Source: Albirhodobacter sp042466415
Lineage (GTDB): Bacteria; Pseudomonadota; Alphaproteobacteria; Rhodobacterales; Rhodobacteraceae
Direction of reading: 5' to 3'
NCBI RefSeq assembly: GCF_042466415.1
Contig: NZ_JAXHCH010000002.1
Coordinates: forward strand, 558,001 to 622,000
DNA length: 64,000 nucleotides
Made by a program: the position numbers and the translations under genes. The notes under the pieces are model-generated. The model was not told the DNA's origin, did not search any database, and was given only the letters and a program-made list of their open reading frames with translations. The number at the start of each line of letters is the position of its first letter. Within the stretch, counting starts at the first letter, position 1. This document shows positions 51,218 to 60,035 of this stretch, in pieces.

Positions 51218-51859
51218 GTGCAAGTAAATGCAGCACGTTTGGCAGATGCTTTAGGCGTCTCCCGCGCGCGCATTTCTCAATATGTCGCGTCCGGTGTTTT
51301 GTCGGGTTGCTTCACCGGCGAAGGACGCCAGCGCCTGTTCGATATCGATCGCGCGACGGCGGCGCTCAAGGGCGGGCTCGATCGCGGGCAGATGATGGGG
51401 AATGGCGCGGCGACGAAGAAAGCACTGCGCGAGATTGATGATGCGGGGCCCAAGGCATCGCCAAGGCCTGTGCCCAAAGCCGTTGCGGCCGCGCCGCGCG
51501 GAGACGGGGCTTTGTCGCCCGCCGATCCGGATCGCTACGAGCTGGCGCGGACGCAAAGTGCGGAAGAAGATGCCCGGCGCAAACGGCGCGACAATGAGCG
51601 CGACGAGGGGCGTTGGGTGATCGCGGCTGAGGTCGAGCAGGCGACCGCGCGGCTCGTCTCGCAAGAGATCGGCAAATTCGAGACGGTGCTGCGCGATGGG
51701 GCGCGGTCTGTCGCTGATAAGATGGGCGTCGATTATCGCGAGACGCGGCAGATCCTGATGCAGGTCTGGCGCGAGTATCGATCGCGGCGGGCGAACGAGT
51801 TGATGATCGATGCGCAAAGCACCGTTTTGACGGAGGCTGAACGAGAGGCGGAACGCTGA
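51218..51859 (+). CDS. Terminase small subunit (Nu1-like)
   Basis: 213 aa. N-terminal winged helix-turn-helix (VNAARLADALGVSRARISQYVASGVLSG), linker, then helical assembly part ending in the large-subunit-binding region. It recognises the packaging site. GTG 51218 has GGGAGG 5 nt upstream. Stop overlaps the next ATG by 1 nt. Confidence 0.88.
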   Translation: MQVNAARLADALGVSRARISQYVASGVLSGCFTGEGRQRLFDIDRATAALKGGLDRGQMMGNGAATKKALREIDDAGPKASPRPVPKAVAAAPRGDGALSPADPDRYELARTQSAEEDARRKRRDNERDEGRWVIAAEVEQATARLVSQEIGKFETVLRDGARSVADKMGVDYRETRQILMQVWREYRSRRANELMIDAQSTVLTEAEREAER

Positions 51860-53931
51860 TGGGGTTCATTGGATCGGCAGAGGCCGCAATCCTGCGGGGG
51901 ATGGAACAGGCAATGCTGCCGCCACCGCCGCCCGATATCACGCGCTGGTGCGAGGAGAATATCGAGTTTGACGAGCGTTCGCCCTTCGCGGGCAAGTTCG
52001 ACATCGCGCGCTTTCCGTTTTTGCGCCGGATCCACGAGGTGCTCTCGCCGGAACATCCGAGCCGTGAGGTGACGCTGCGCGGATCGGCGCAATGGGGCAA
52101 GACGGTTTCGGTTTTGAACCCGACCTTGGGCGCGTGGCATGAATACGGGCCGCTCGATAGTTTGGTGGTTCACCCGACATCGTCCTCGGCCACCGAATGG
52201 GTGCGGGCGAAATGGATGCCGATGCGCCGGCAAGCGCCAAGCCTGCGGTTGATCTTCGGGGATGGGCGCGGCGAGCAAACCGATACGCTGCACAACCAAG
52301 AAACGGTGCGCCGTGATGGCACGTTGAAGGTCGCGAGCGCCGGTTCGCCGGATGATCTCGCAGGAACGACGCGACGGCTGGTGTTGATGGATGACGTCTC
52401 GAAGTTCGAGATGACGCCCAAGGGCGATCCCGAGCAGCTGGCGGTGAGCCGTGCGAGCGGGTTTGACGAGGCCAAGATTGCGCGGATTTCGACGCCGCAG
52501 ATCGTGGGGACGTGCCGGATCACGCGGGCGTTTAAACGATCGACGCAGGAATATTACAACCTGCCATGCCCGCATTGCGGCAACATGGCGCCGCTGACTT
52601 GGGAGAACTTCCGCAAGAACATTGATCCCGAACGGTTGGCGGCGGCGCATTTCACCTGCGAGGCCTGTGGCTGCGTGATCGATCATAGCCATAAGGAGGC
52701 GATGGTCGCGAAGGGTGTCTGGATCCCGGTGAACCCGACCGGAGATCATCCGGGCTTTCACCTGTGGCGGGCTTATGTTCCGCAACGTGATTGGGCCTCG
52801 ATCGCGGTGGAATACGCGCAGGTGATGGGATGGACGGGTCTCGCGATGACGGCAGAGACCGAGGAAAAATTTGCCGAACAGGTCGACGCGCAGACCGAGC
52901 AGACGTTTTTCAACGATGTGTTGGGCCTCCCATACGAGCAAGCGAGCAAGGGGCCTGATTGGGAAAAGCTGCGCGACCGCGTGGAACATGCCGATGAGGA
53001 AAGCGGCAAGGCGCTGCAATGCGGGATCGTGCCAGCCACTGGCGTGATCTTGGCGGCGGGCGTCGATTGCCAGGGAGATCGCACGGAGATCCAGATCGTT
53101 GCATTCGGGCGCAACTACCGCCGTTGGGTGATCGATAATCAGGTGATCCCGCACCACATCAGCACCGATGAGGCGCGCTCCGCGCTCAATCAGGTGTTGA
53201 AATCGACATGGCGGACGGAAGTAGGGCGTCGGATCGCGCTTGATGTGCTGGCGATCGATGGTGGCGCTTACACCGAGGACGTTTGGGATTGGGCGCTCAA
53301 GCATCCCTACACCCGCGTCATCGTCACCAAGGGTGCGACCAGCGCGATGGCGGCCCCGTTGAAGCGAATGGAGTTCGACAAGCGCAGCGACCGGATGGCG
53401 CGGCGCAAACGCAAGCAGGGCTTCATCGTCGGGGTCAGCCAATTGAAGGCCGATTTCTACACTTGGCTCGAGAAAGACGATCCGGCGGAGCGCGGGTTTT
53501 GCGCCTTCGCGGCGGGGCTTGGGGATGAATATTACCGCCAAGTCACCGCCGAGGTGCGGATTTTGAAACGCGCGACCTCGGGCGTGATGGTCAGCCGCTG
53601 GGTCGTCTCGGAAGCCGGTCGCCGCAATGAGGCGCTCGATACGATGCTAATGGCCGAGGCGGGCGCGCGGTTCAAGCAATGGACCTATATGAGCGATGCG
53701 ATGTGGGACCAGCTCGATCTTGAACGCGGCGGGCCTGCGGAGGAGCCGCAGGGCGATCTGTTCACGGCGGCCGTGGCGGTCGTTGCAGATCCTAAACCAG
53801 AATCGGCACCCGCGCCCGAACTATCGGGGCGTTTGGCACCGGCACCTGTGACGCCGCGCGTGTCCGAACACACCGCCGCAAACGCCCCTGCGGGCAGCGG
53901 TTGGATCAAAAAGAGGGATAAGTGGCTGTGA
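51859..53931 (+). CDS. Terminase large subunit (GpA family)
   Basis: 690-aa packaging motor and cos-cleaving nuclease. Walker A-like GSAQWGKT at 75-82, Walker B LVLMDDV near 174-180, zinc-binding CPHCGN..CEACG, and C-terminal nuclease acidic residues in AAGVDCQGDRTEIQIV and AIDGGAYTEDVW. GpA-family terminases act on cos sites, which agrees with the repeat array upstream. Confidence 0.95.
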   Translation: MGFIGSAEAAILRGMEQAMLPPPPPDITRWCEENIEFDERSPFAGKFDIARFPFLRRIHEVLSPEHPSREVTLRGSAQWGKTVSVLNPTLGAWHEYGPLDSLVVHPTSSSATEWVRAKWMPMRRQAPSLRLIFGDGRGEQTDTLHNQETVRRDGTLKVASAGSPDDLAGTTRRLVLMDDVSKFEMTPKGDPEQLAVSRASGFDEAKIARISTPQIVGTCRITRAFKRSTQEYYNLPCPHCGNMAPLTWENFRKNIDPERLAAAHFTCEACGCVIDHSHKEAMVAKGVWIPVNPTGDHPGFHLWRAYVPQRDWASIAVEYAQVMGWTGLAMTAETEEKFAEQVDAQTEQTFFNDVLGLPYEQASKGPDWEKLRDRVEHADEESGKALQCGIVPATGVILAAGVDCQGDRTEIQIVAFGRNYRRWVIDNQVIPHHISTDEARSALNQVLKSTWRTEVGRRIALDVLAIDGGAYTEDVWDWALKHPYTRVIVTKGATSAMAAPLKRMEFDKRSDRMARRKRKQGFIVGVSQLKADFYTWLEKDDPAERGFCAFAAGLGDEYYRQVTAEVRILKRATSGVMVSRWVVSEAGRRNEALDTMLMAEAGARFKQWTYMSDAMWDQLDLERGGPAEEPQGDLFTAAVAVVADPKPESAPAPELSGRLAPAPVTPRVSEHTAANAPAGSGWIKKRDKWL

Positions 53932-54128
53932 GCTCATTCACACAACAACAATACCAAACCCTCTGCGGGATGCTCGCGAAGGGGGTGACCAGCGCGAAGC
54001 TGGGCAACGGCGAGGAAGTCTCGTTCCGCAGTCTCGATGAGATGCTGCGGATCAAGGCACTGATGGAGCGGAGCTTCGCGCCTGCCGTGCCGAGCGGTCA
54101 GCGTTACCCGACCTTCCGAAAGGGCTAA
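53928..54128 (+). CDS. GpW-like head-tail joining protein
   Basis: 66 aa (SSFTQQQYQTLCGMLAKGVTSAKLGNGEEVSFRSLDEML), matching the gpW family that fills the portal channel after packaging. GTG 53928 overlaps the terL stop by GTGA and fits the family start; GTG 53922 is an alternative. Between terL and portal, as in lambda. Confidence 0.85.
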   Translation: MSSFTQQQYQTLCGMLAKGVTSAKLGNGEEVSFRSLDEMLRIKALMERSFAPAVPSGQRYPTFRKG

Positions 54129-54132
54129 GCCA

Positions 54133-55644
54133 ATGAACATGTTTGAGCGGGCTATCGTGGCGGTTGCGCCCCGGTGGGCGGAGGGGCGTGCGCGGTCGCG
54201 GGCGGTGGTTGCGCATTACGATGCGGCAACGGTCGGGCGGCGATCCAGCAGCATCCGCGCGGATCGCAGCGATGCCGATGCGGCAGGGCGTAAACGCGCG
54301 CTGATGGCGGCTTATTCGCGCGACATGGTGCGCAACACGCCCTTCGCCACGCGGGCGCAGGCGGTGATCGCGGGCAATGTCGTGGGCGATGGCATCTTGC
54401 CCAAGGTCCAGATCAAGGGGGGCAGCAAGCTCAACGATGATGTGAAAAAGCGCATCCGAGCGCGCGGATTGGAGCGGATCGAGTCGCTGTTCGATACGGT
54501 CGAGATTGACCGCCAAAAGCGCAATAATCTCTACGGGCTGCAACGGCTGGTGATGAATACGGTCGTGGATGCGGGCGAATGCCTCGTGCGGTTCTATCCC
54601 GGCTCGGATGCGCGCGGCTCACTGCCCTTGGAGCTCGATGTGTTGGAGCCCGATTACCTCGACACGTCCAAGCTGTCCTTCGCACCGGATGGTTCCGAGA
54701 TCCGCGAGGGGATTGAGTATGACGCGGAGAAACGCCGCGTGGCCTATTGGCTGTTCCCCGAGCATCCGGGCGGGGATTGGTCGCCCGGCACGCGGCGCGG
54801 GATTTCGGAGCGGGTTCCGGCGGAAGAGGTTTTGCACATCTACCGCACCGATCGCCCGGGCCAGCAACGCGGTGTGACTTGGTTCGCGCCGGTGATGCTT
54901 CGGCTGCAAGACCTCGACGATCACGAGGATGCGCAGCTGATGCGCCAAAAGATCGCGGCCTGCTTTGCGGCGTTCCGCGTTTTGGGCGATGGCGGCAACG
55001 CCTCGGCGCAGGCGCGTCCGGCACCGGATACGATCATGCCAGGGATGATTTACGACCTCACCGATGGCGAGGATGTCAAATTCGCAGCGCCTCCGGGCGT
55101 TGAGGGATACGACGAATTCACGCGGTCGGTGCTGCGCTCGGTCGCGGCGGGGATGGGGCTGAGCTATGAGGCGCTCAGCGGCGATCTTGCGCAGGTCAAT
55201 TTCAGCTCGGCGCGGATGGGCCGGATCGAGATGGATGCCAATGTCAGCGTTTGGCAATGGCTGATGCTGATCCCGCAACTCATGCACCCGATCGGCAAAC
55301 GCTTCATTGAAGCATGGGCGGCGGTGGATGCGGCGGAGATGGCGGCGGCGGGCATTCCGGAAGACATCTGGGATGATTTGTCGATCAGCTGGGTGCCGCC
55401 GCGCCGCGTGATCGTTGATCCGGCGCGCGAGTTTACCGCGTTGAAAGAGGCGGTGCGCGCGGGCTTTGCCTCCCGCCAGCAAGTGGTGCGCCAGCTTGGC
55501 ATCGATCCGGAACGCCTCATGGAAGAGATCGCGCAGGATCGCGCGGATGCAAATACGCTCGACCTGATCTTTGACAGTGATCCGCGGTCCGATCTCGGGC
55601 GGTCGGTTGAGACCAATTTGAAGGAGACCAAGACAAATGACTGA
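54133..55644 (+). CDS. Phage portal protein (lambda family)
   Basis: 503 aa. NTPFATRAQAVIAGNVVGDGI, DAGECLVRFYPG, YRTDRPGQQRGVTWFAPVMLRLQDLDDHEDAQLMRQKIAACF and SYEALSGDLAQVNFSSARMG are lambda-type portal signatures. Twelve copies form the DNA entry vertex. Overlaps the protease-capsid gene by 8 nt. Confidence 0.94.
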   Translation: MNMFERAIVAVAPRWAEGRARSRAVVAHYDAATVGRRSSSIRADRSDADAAGRKRALMAAYSRDMVRNTPFATRAQAVIAGNVVGDGILPKVQIKGGSKLNDDVKKRIRARGLERIESLFDTVEIDRQKRNNLYGLQRLVMNTVVDAGECLVRFYPGSDARGSLPLELDVLEPDYLDTSKLSFAPDGSEIREGIEYDAEKRRVAYWLFPEHPGGDWSPGTRRGISERVPAEEVLHIYRTDRPGQQRGVTWFAPVMLRLQDLDDHEDAQLMRQKIAACFAAFRVLGDGGNASAQARPAPDTIMPGMIYDLTDGEDVKFAAPPGVEGYDEFTRSVLRSVAAGMGLSYEALSGDLAQVNFSSARMGRIEMDANVSVWQWLMLIPQLMHPIGKRFIEAWAAVDAAEMAAAGIPEDIWDDLSISWVPPRRVIVDPAREFTALKEAVRAGFASRQQVVRQLGIDPERLMEEIAQDRADANTLDLIFDSDPRSDLGRSVETNLKETKTND

Positions 55645-57709
55645 GCTGCTTCTTTACGGCACGGTGGGGTCCTCGTTCTGGGATGAGGACTATTTCACCG
55701 CCAAACAGGTGCGCGATCAGCTTGCGGGGCTGTCTGGCCCGCTGACGGTGCGCCTCAATTCCGGCGGCGGCATCGCGACCGAGGGCCAAGCGATTTACAC
55801 CGCGCTGCGTGGATACGATGGGCCGGTGACGGTGATCGTTGAAGGCATCGCGGCCTCTGCGGCCAGCTTGGTTGCGATGGCGGGCGACACGATCACCATG
55901 TCGATGGGCGCGGTGATGATGATCCACGATCCGGCGACCTGGTATGTTGAGGGGCGCGGCACGGAAGAGGATCACCTGCAAGCGGCCAATAGCCTGCGCG
56001 TGATCGCGAACGCCTATGCCGGCATCTATGCCAAGCGCGCCGCGATCAGCGTCGATGAGGCGCGCGAAATCATGAAATCCGAAACCTATTTCGACGGTTT
56101 GAGCGCCGTTGAAGCAGGGTTTGCGACCATCGCCGAGGGTGATGGCGATGAGACGGCCCCTGCGGCCTTCGACTACCGGCTCTATGCCAAAGCGCCTGCG
56201 GATTTGCGGGCGCGGGCGGGCGAGCTGCGCGCAACACGCGCACGCGCATCGGTCTTCGCCATGATGGCGGGGGCCCCAAATCCCAACGGAAAGAAGGAAC
56301 GCACCATGGGTAAACCCAACATGACCAAGATCACCGCCTCTGATGCGGCTGACACGGATGAGCTGGCCGAGGAAGACGATGTGACGGCATCGCAAGACGA
56401 CCAGACCGATGAGGTCGCGGAAGAGACTGACGAAGTGACCGCCGAGGAAACCGATGACGCGGGCGAGGACAAGGAAGAGGACGGCGCAAGCCCGGCGGAG
56501 GCGCTGGCCATCGTGCGGATGTGCGCGCGTCAGGGCCTGAGCAGCGATCGCGCGGCGGATTTCCTCGCGCGTGGTTTGACCTGCCGCGAGGCTGTCGCGG
56601 AATTGAACGGGAAGGGTTCCAAAGTGAAAATGACCAACCATGCGCCGCGCGCGCGGATCCTGCGCGATGAGCGTGACACCCGCCGCACGGCAATGTCGGC
56701 GGCAATCGTGGCGCAGATCAGCGGCGCGGGCGCGGTGGATGCCGCCTCGCGTCCGTTTATGGATCTATCACTCGTTGAGATGGCGGCGCAGTGCATCGGC
56801 CATCGCGGGCCAATCCGCAATTCGGGGCAGCGCCTCGACGTTATGATGGCGGCGAGCCACGCGACGAGCGACTTCCCCGCAATCTTCCAGAACGCGTTGA
56901 ACAAGCAGCTCCAAGACCGCTACGCGCTCGCCGTGCCGACCTATCGCGCGATCTCGAAAAAGAAGAACTTCCGCGATTTCCGCCCGATGCCTTTGGTCCG
57001 TGCCGGTGATTTCCCGATGCTCAAACCGATCAGCGAGACGGGGGAAATCAAGTTCGGCACCTTCGGCGAAAGCGGTGAACAAGCGCTGATCAGCTCCTAC
57101 GCAGTTGGCGTGACGATCAGCCGCCAGATGATCATCAATGATGACCTCGGTGCGATCGATGAGGTGCTGTCGAGCTACGGCGAAACCGTTGCGTTCTTTG
57201 AAGAAAAGACGTTCTACGCCTATGCTTTGTCTGCACAAATGGCGGATGGAAAAACGCTGTTCCATGCCGATCACGGCAACCTTGCCACGACGGCTGCGGC
57301 GATCAACACAGCCAGCGTCTCGAAAGGCCGCGCGGCGATGCGCAAGCAAAAATCGATCGATGGCAATACAATCATGTCCAACGCGCCGAGCATCCTTCTG
57401 TGCGGCCCCGACAAGGAAACCGAGGCCGAGATGTTCCTCGCCTCGATCACGCCGACGGCCACTTCGGACGTGAACCCGTTCTCGGGCAAGCTGACGCCTG
57501 TCGTGACCAGCGAGATCACGGGCAATCCGTGGTATTTGTTGAGCGCGGCCAATCCGTGCTTCGTGCATGGATTCTTGGAAGGGGCCGAGGCTCCGCGCCT
57601 GCGCACAGAGGAACCGTTCGGGACGCAAGGCTTCTCGATGACGCTGGAGCATGATTTCGGGATGGGTGCTGTGGATCATCGCGGCGGCTACAAAAACGCC
57701 GGCGCATAA
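55637..57709 (+). CDS. Prohead protease-major capsid protein fusion
   Basis: 690 aa in three parts. Residues 1-190 are a ClpP/S14-type protease (GGGIATEGQAIY; likely Ser74 in GIAASAAS and His97 in MMIHDPA). Residues about 228-285 are a very acidic linker (Glu/Asp/Thr) that may act as scaffold. Residues about 330-690 are the capsid protein (FRDFRPMPLVRAGDFPMLKPI, FGESGEQALISSYAVGVTISRQMIINDD). An internal ATG at 56306 (Met224) with AAGGA 7 nt upstream could start a separate scaffold-capsid product, like lambda nu3 inside C. Fused forms are known in other phages. Confidence 0.9.
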   Translation: MTELLLYGTVGSSFWDEDYFTAKQVRDQLAGLSGPLTVRLNSGGGIATEGQAIYTALRGYDGPVTVIVEGIAASAASLVAMAGDTITMSMGAVMMIHDPATWYVEGRGTEEDHLQAANSLRVIANAYAGIYAKRAAISVDEAREIMKSETYFDGLSAVEAGFATIAEGDGDETAPAAFDYRLYAKAPADLRARAGELRATRARASVFAMMAGAPNPNGKKERTMGKPNMTKITASDAADTDELAEEDDVTASQDDQTDEVAEETDEVTAEETDDAGEDKEEDGASPAEALAIVRMCARQGLSSDRAADFLARGLTCREAVAELNGKGSKVKMTNHAPRARILRDERDTRRTAMSAAIVAQISGAGAVDAASRPFMDLSLVEMAAQCIGHRGPIRNSGQRLDVMMAASHATSDFPAIFQNALNKQLQDRYALAVPTYRAISKKKNFRDFRPMPLVRAGDFPMLKPISETGEIKFGTFGESGEQALISSYAVGVTISRQMIINDDLGAIDEVLSSYGETVAFFEEKTFYAYALSAQMADGKTLFHADHGNLATTAAAINTASVSKGRAAMRKQKSIDGNTIMSNAPSILLCGPDKETEAEMFLASITPTATSDVNPFSGKLTPVVTSEITGNPWYLLSAANPCFVHGFLEGAEAPRLRTEEPFGTQGFSMTLEHDFGMGAVDHRGGYKNAGA

Positions 57710-57788
57710 GCCGGTCGATCACAGTTTTGACGAAAGGGCGCCGCGGGGCGCCCTTCGTCGCTTTCAAACACAACCATGGGAAAATGAC

Positions 57789-58139
57789 ATGAAAAACTTT
57801 GTTCAAAAGGGCGATTGCGTCACCCTGACGGCGGGCGCTGATGTGCTCGGGGGCGGGCTTGTTGTGGCGGGCGTCTTGTGCGGTGTGGCACAGCACGACG
57901 CGCTGGCGGGCAATCCGGTCGAGGTGATGCTGACGGGGGTTTACGACCTTGCGAAGGTCTCGGCGCAGGCGTGGGATGAGGGTGATGCGATCTATGCCGA
58001 TCCGGCCACGGGGCTTGCCACGACCGCGAGCACGGCGGGGAACCTGTTCATCGGTGCCGCAATTGCTGTTGCGATCAATCCGTCCGCGACGGGCACGGTG
58101 CGTCTGAACGGGTCCGCGCCGGAAGCGGTCACCGCGTAA
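57789..58139 (+). CDS. DUF2190 capsid cement/decoration-like protein
   Basis: 116 aa (KNFVQKGDCVTLTAGADVLGGGLVVAGVLCGVAQHDA; GVYDLAKVSAQAWDEGDAIYAD), a beta-rich DUF2190 protein found next to capsid genes and thought to coat the head, in lambda gpD's place. Start ATG 57789; the earlier frame lies in the capsid gene and spacer. Confidence 0.85.
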   Translation: MKNFVQKGDCVTLTAGADVLGGGLVVAGVLCGVAQHDALAGNPVEVMLTGVYDLAKVSAQAWDEGDAIYADPATGLATTASTAGNLFIGAAIAVAINPSATGTVRLNGSAPEAVTA

Positions 58140-58140
58140 C

Positions 58141-58464
58141 ATGCGCGAGCTGTTTAGCGGCATCTCCGGATTGCTGAACGATGTGTTTGGCGATCCGGTC
58201 AGCTACCAGCCTGCGGGCGGTGCGGCGCGGGTGGTGCAATCGGTGTTCCGGTTTGAGGATGCGCTGTCATCGGGGCCGGACGGGCATGATGTGCTCATGC
58301 TCTTGCCGATCTGGCGTGTGCCGAAAGACCTCGGGATCACACCTGCCAAGGGCGATCTGATCCAGCCTGGTGACGGGAAAACCTACGAGATCGTCAACCA
58401 ACGCCCGAGCGTTTCGCCCGCAGATGACCGCTTTATCATCTGCGAGCTCGAGGAGGTTGCATAA
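58141..58464 (+). CDS. Head-tail joining protein (FII-like)
   Basis: 107 aa (FGDPVSYQPAGGAARVVQSVFRFED; LGITPAKGDLIQPGDGKTYEIV), a beta-barrel pattern seen in gpFII-type connectors. Position after the capsid genes supports this. Starts 1 base after the DUF2190 gene and overlaps the next by 1 nt. Confidence 0.75.
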   Translation: MRELFSGISGLLNDVFGDPVSYQPAGGAARVVQSVFRFEDALSSGPDGHDVLMLLPIWRVPKDLGITPAKGDLIQPGDGKTYEIVNQRPSVSPADDRFIICELEEVA

Positions 58465-58895
58465 TGCATTACCGCGCAACCTTCCGCGAAACGGTGCGGG
58501 TGGCGATGATGATGAGCGCAGAGTTCAGCGCCTTCAATCAGCGATCGGCTTGGGCGCAAACGATCGACGCGTCCGAGTTGCCGGTGTTCGGCGTTGCCAC
58601 GCCGCGCGAGACCAAGGTGCTCGATGCGCAGGATGTCTCGACGCGCAGCACGCAGCTGATCGTGGTGCTCAAGCGCCTCGGCGGCGATGATCTCGAGGAT
58701 GTTCTCGATTTCGACAGTGAGGCGGTGGAACGGATCGTGCTCACAGCCTTGCTCGCTGACCCGCAGCGGATGGCGAGCCTGAGCGATACCGAGGTGACAA
58801 TTGACGGTTCCGGCGCGCAGCGCGTGGGTACGTTGCAAATGACGTTCCGGATCGAGGGCTGGCCCTTGGAACCGGATTACGGCGCGGGCGACTGA
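58464..58895 (+). CDS. Tail completion/minor tail protein
   Basis: 143 aa (YRATFRETVRVAMMMSAEF; FGVATPRETKVLDAQDVSTRSTQLIVVLKRLGGDDLEDVLD; VTIDGSGAQRVGTLQMTFRIEG). The order head-tail joiner, this gene, tail tube fits lambda U or Z; the exact role is inferred. Confidence 0.7.
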   Translation: MHYRATFRETVRVAMMMSAEFSAFNQRSAWAQTIDASELPVFGVATPRETKVLDAQDVSTRSTQLIVVLKRLGGDDLEDVLDFDSEAVERIVLTALLADPQRMASLSDTEVTIDGSGAQRVGTLQMTFRIEGWPLEPDYGAGD

Positions 58896-58927
58896 CGCCT
58901 AAACCATTCAAAACATAGGAGAGTGAC

Positions 58928-59350
58928 ATGTCTGCAAGCAGCGGCGTGACCCGTGGGTATGGCTCAACGGTCCGCATTGGCGTGGGCGAAACCCCGACCT
59001 GGACAAAGCTGGTGGGGGTTGAGGAATTCGACTTCCCCGATCAGACGCCCGACGATATCGACACGACCCATCTGGAGAGCCCCGGTGATACCGAGGAGAG
59101 TATCAACGGCATGAAAAAGGCCGTCGATTGGGATTTGGCAATTCAATATGCGCCCGGCAGCGCGACGGATGTACTACTGACGGGGCTGATGGTTTCTGGC
59201 GAGGATTTCTTGCTCGAGATCAAAGCAGTGGGGGCAACGGAGCGCACTTGGGCGGCCTATGTCAAAAGCTACCGCCCGACCGGTATCAACGCGAAAAGCA
59301 AGATGATGGCCACGGCCAAAATCCGCGTGAAGGCGGAGGTGATTGACTGA
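58928..59350 (+). CDS. Tail tube protein (gpV-like)
   Basis: 140 aa. SSGVTRGYGSTVRIGVGETPTWTKLVGVEEFDFPDQTPDDIDTTHL-type start and ATAKIRVKAEVID end match the lambda-type tail tube fold. GGAGAG precedes ATG 58928. The stop overlaps the chaperone start by 1 nt. Confidence 0.85.
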   Translation: MSASSGVTRGYGSTVRIGVGETPTWTKLVGVEEFDFPDQTPDDIDTTHLESPGDTEESINGMKKAVDWDLAIQYAPGSATDVLLTGLMVSGEDFLLEIKAVGATERTWAAYVKSYRPTGINAKSKMMATAKIRVKAEVID

Positions 59351-59715
59351 TGGCGGGCCCGTTGAAAGGTGAAGTGCATCTGAGTTTTGAGGGCAAGCAG
59401 CTCACGCTTGTCCTCGATTTCAACGCGCTTTGCGAGTTTGAAGCGCAGATCGGTGAGGGCGCGCAGGCGCGGATGATGCTGATCGAGCAGGGCAAGGGGA
59501 CGTTCTCGGATATGCGGGCGCTCCTTTGGGCGATGTTGCAAACCCACCATCCCGAGATCGATCTGAAAACCGCCGGTCAGATCATCGGTGCAAATCTCGA
59601 TGATGCAGGGGCGGCGTTTGGCAAGGCTTTCGAGGCAGCGTTTCCTGATGGCGGAAAAAAGCCCAAAGCGATCCGGACGAAAACACGGGCGGGCAAGACC
59701 AGTCAGGGTCGCTAG
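59350..59715 (+). CDS. Tail assembly chaperone, zero-frame product (gpG-like)
   Basis: 121 aa (LSFEGKQLTLVLDFNALCEFEAQIGEGAQARMML; DAGAAFGKAFEAAFPDGGKK), GTA-gp10-like chaperone that guards the tape measure. Near its end the zero frame reads GGA AAA AAG, containing the slippery heptamer A AAA AAG (59655-59661). A -1 shift there opens a frame that runs to 60032, giving a gpGT-like longer product. Confidence 0.85.
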   Translation: MAGPLKGEVHLSFEGKQLTLVLDFNALCEFEAQIGEGAQARMMLIEQGKGTFSDMRALLWAMLQTHHPEIDLKTAGQIIGANLDDAGAAFGKAFEAAFPDGGKKPKAIRTKTRAGKTSQGR

Positions 59716-60032
59716 ATTTTGAAGCGGCGCTGACGGCCCATATCGTGGCGGGGTTTGACCCTGCCGCGTTCTGGCGCCTGACGCCGCGGCTCTACCTCGC
59801 GCAGCTCGAGGGCGCGCGGCAACGCTCCGCGCGGGATCGGGCGATGATCGCCGAGGCCGCTTGGATCGGAGCGAACGTCAATCACAAAGGCCTTGATCAG
59901 TATATCGCAGAGCTTCAGCAAACCGCCCCGCGCGAGCCGTTGCCCGTGGAAGCGCTCGCGGGGCAACTCGCGCGGGCCTCGGCGCAGGTCGGCGTGATCC
60001 GGATGGCCGATTATCTCAATTCGAAAAGGTGA
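59661..60032 (+). CDS. Tail assembly chaperone -1 frame extension (gpT-like part)
   Basis: Read in the -1 frame from the slip site without stops to 60032; the complete fusion from 59350 would be about 227 aa. The extension includes SLDFEAALTAHIVAGFDPAAFWRLTPRLYLAQLEGARQRSARDRAM and ends with RMADYLNSKR. Independent starts (GTG 59745) have no ribosome binding site, favouring frameshifting. The tape measure gene starts 4 bases later, the classic G/GT/H order. Confidence 0.75.
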   Translation, partial: AQSDPDENTGGQDQSGSLDFEAALTAHIVAGFDPAAFWRLTPRLYLAQLEGARQRSARDRAMIAEAAWIGANVNHKGLDQYIAELQQTAPREPLPVEALAGQLARASAQVGVIRMADYLNSKR

Positions 60033-60035
60033 ACC

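Noticed and set aside
51733..53541. 602-codon open frame antisense to the large terminase
   Set aside because: It has Arg/His/Pro-rich composition and no family pattern. Long antisense frames are expected in GC-rich genes, and the terminase motifs on the other strand are secure.
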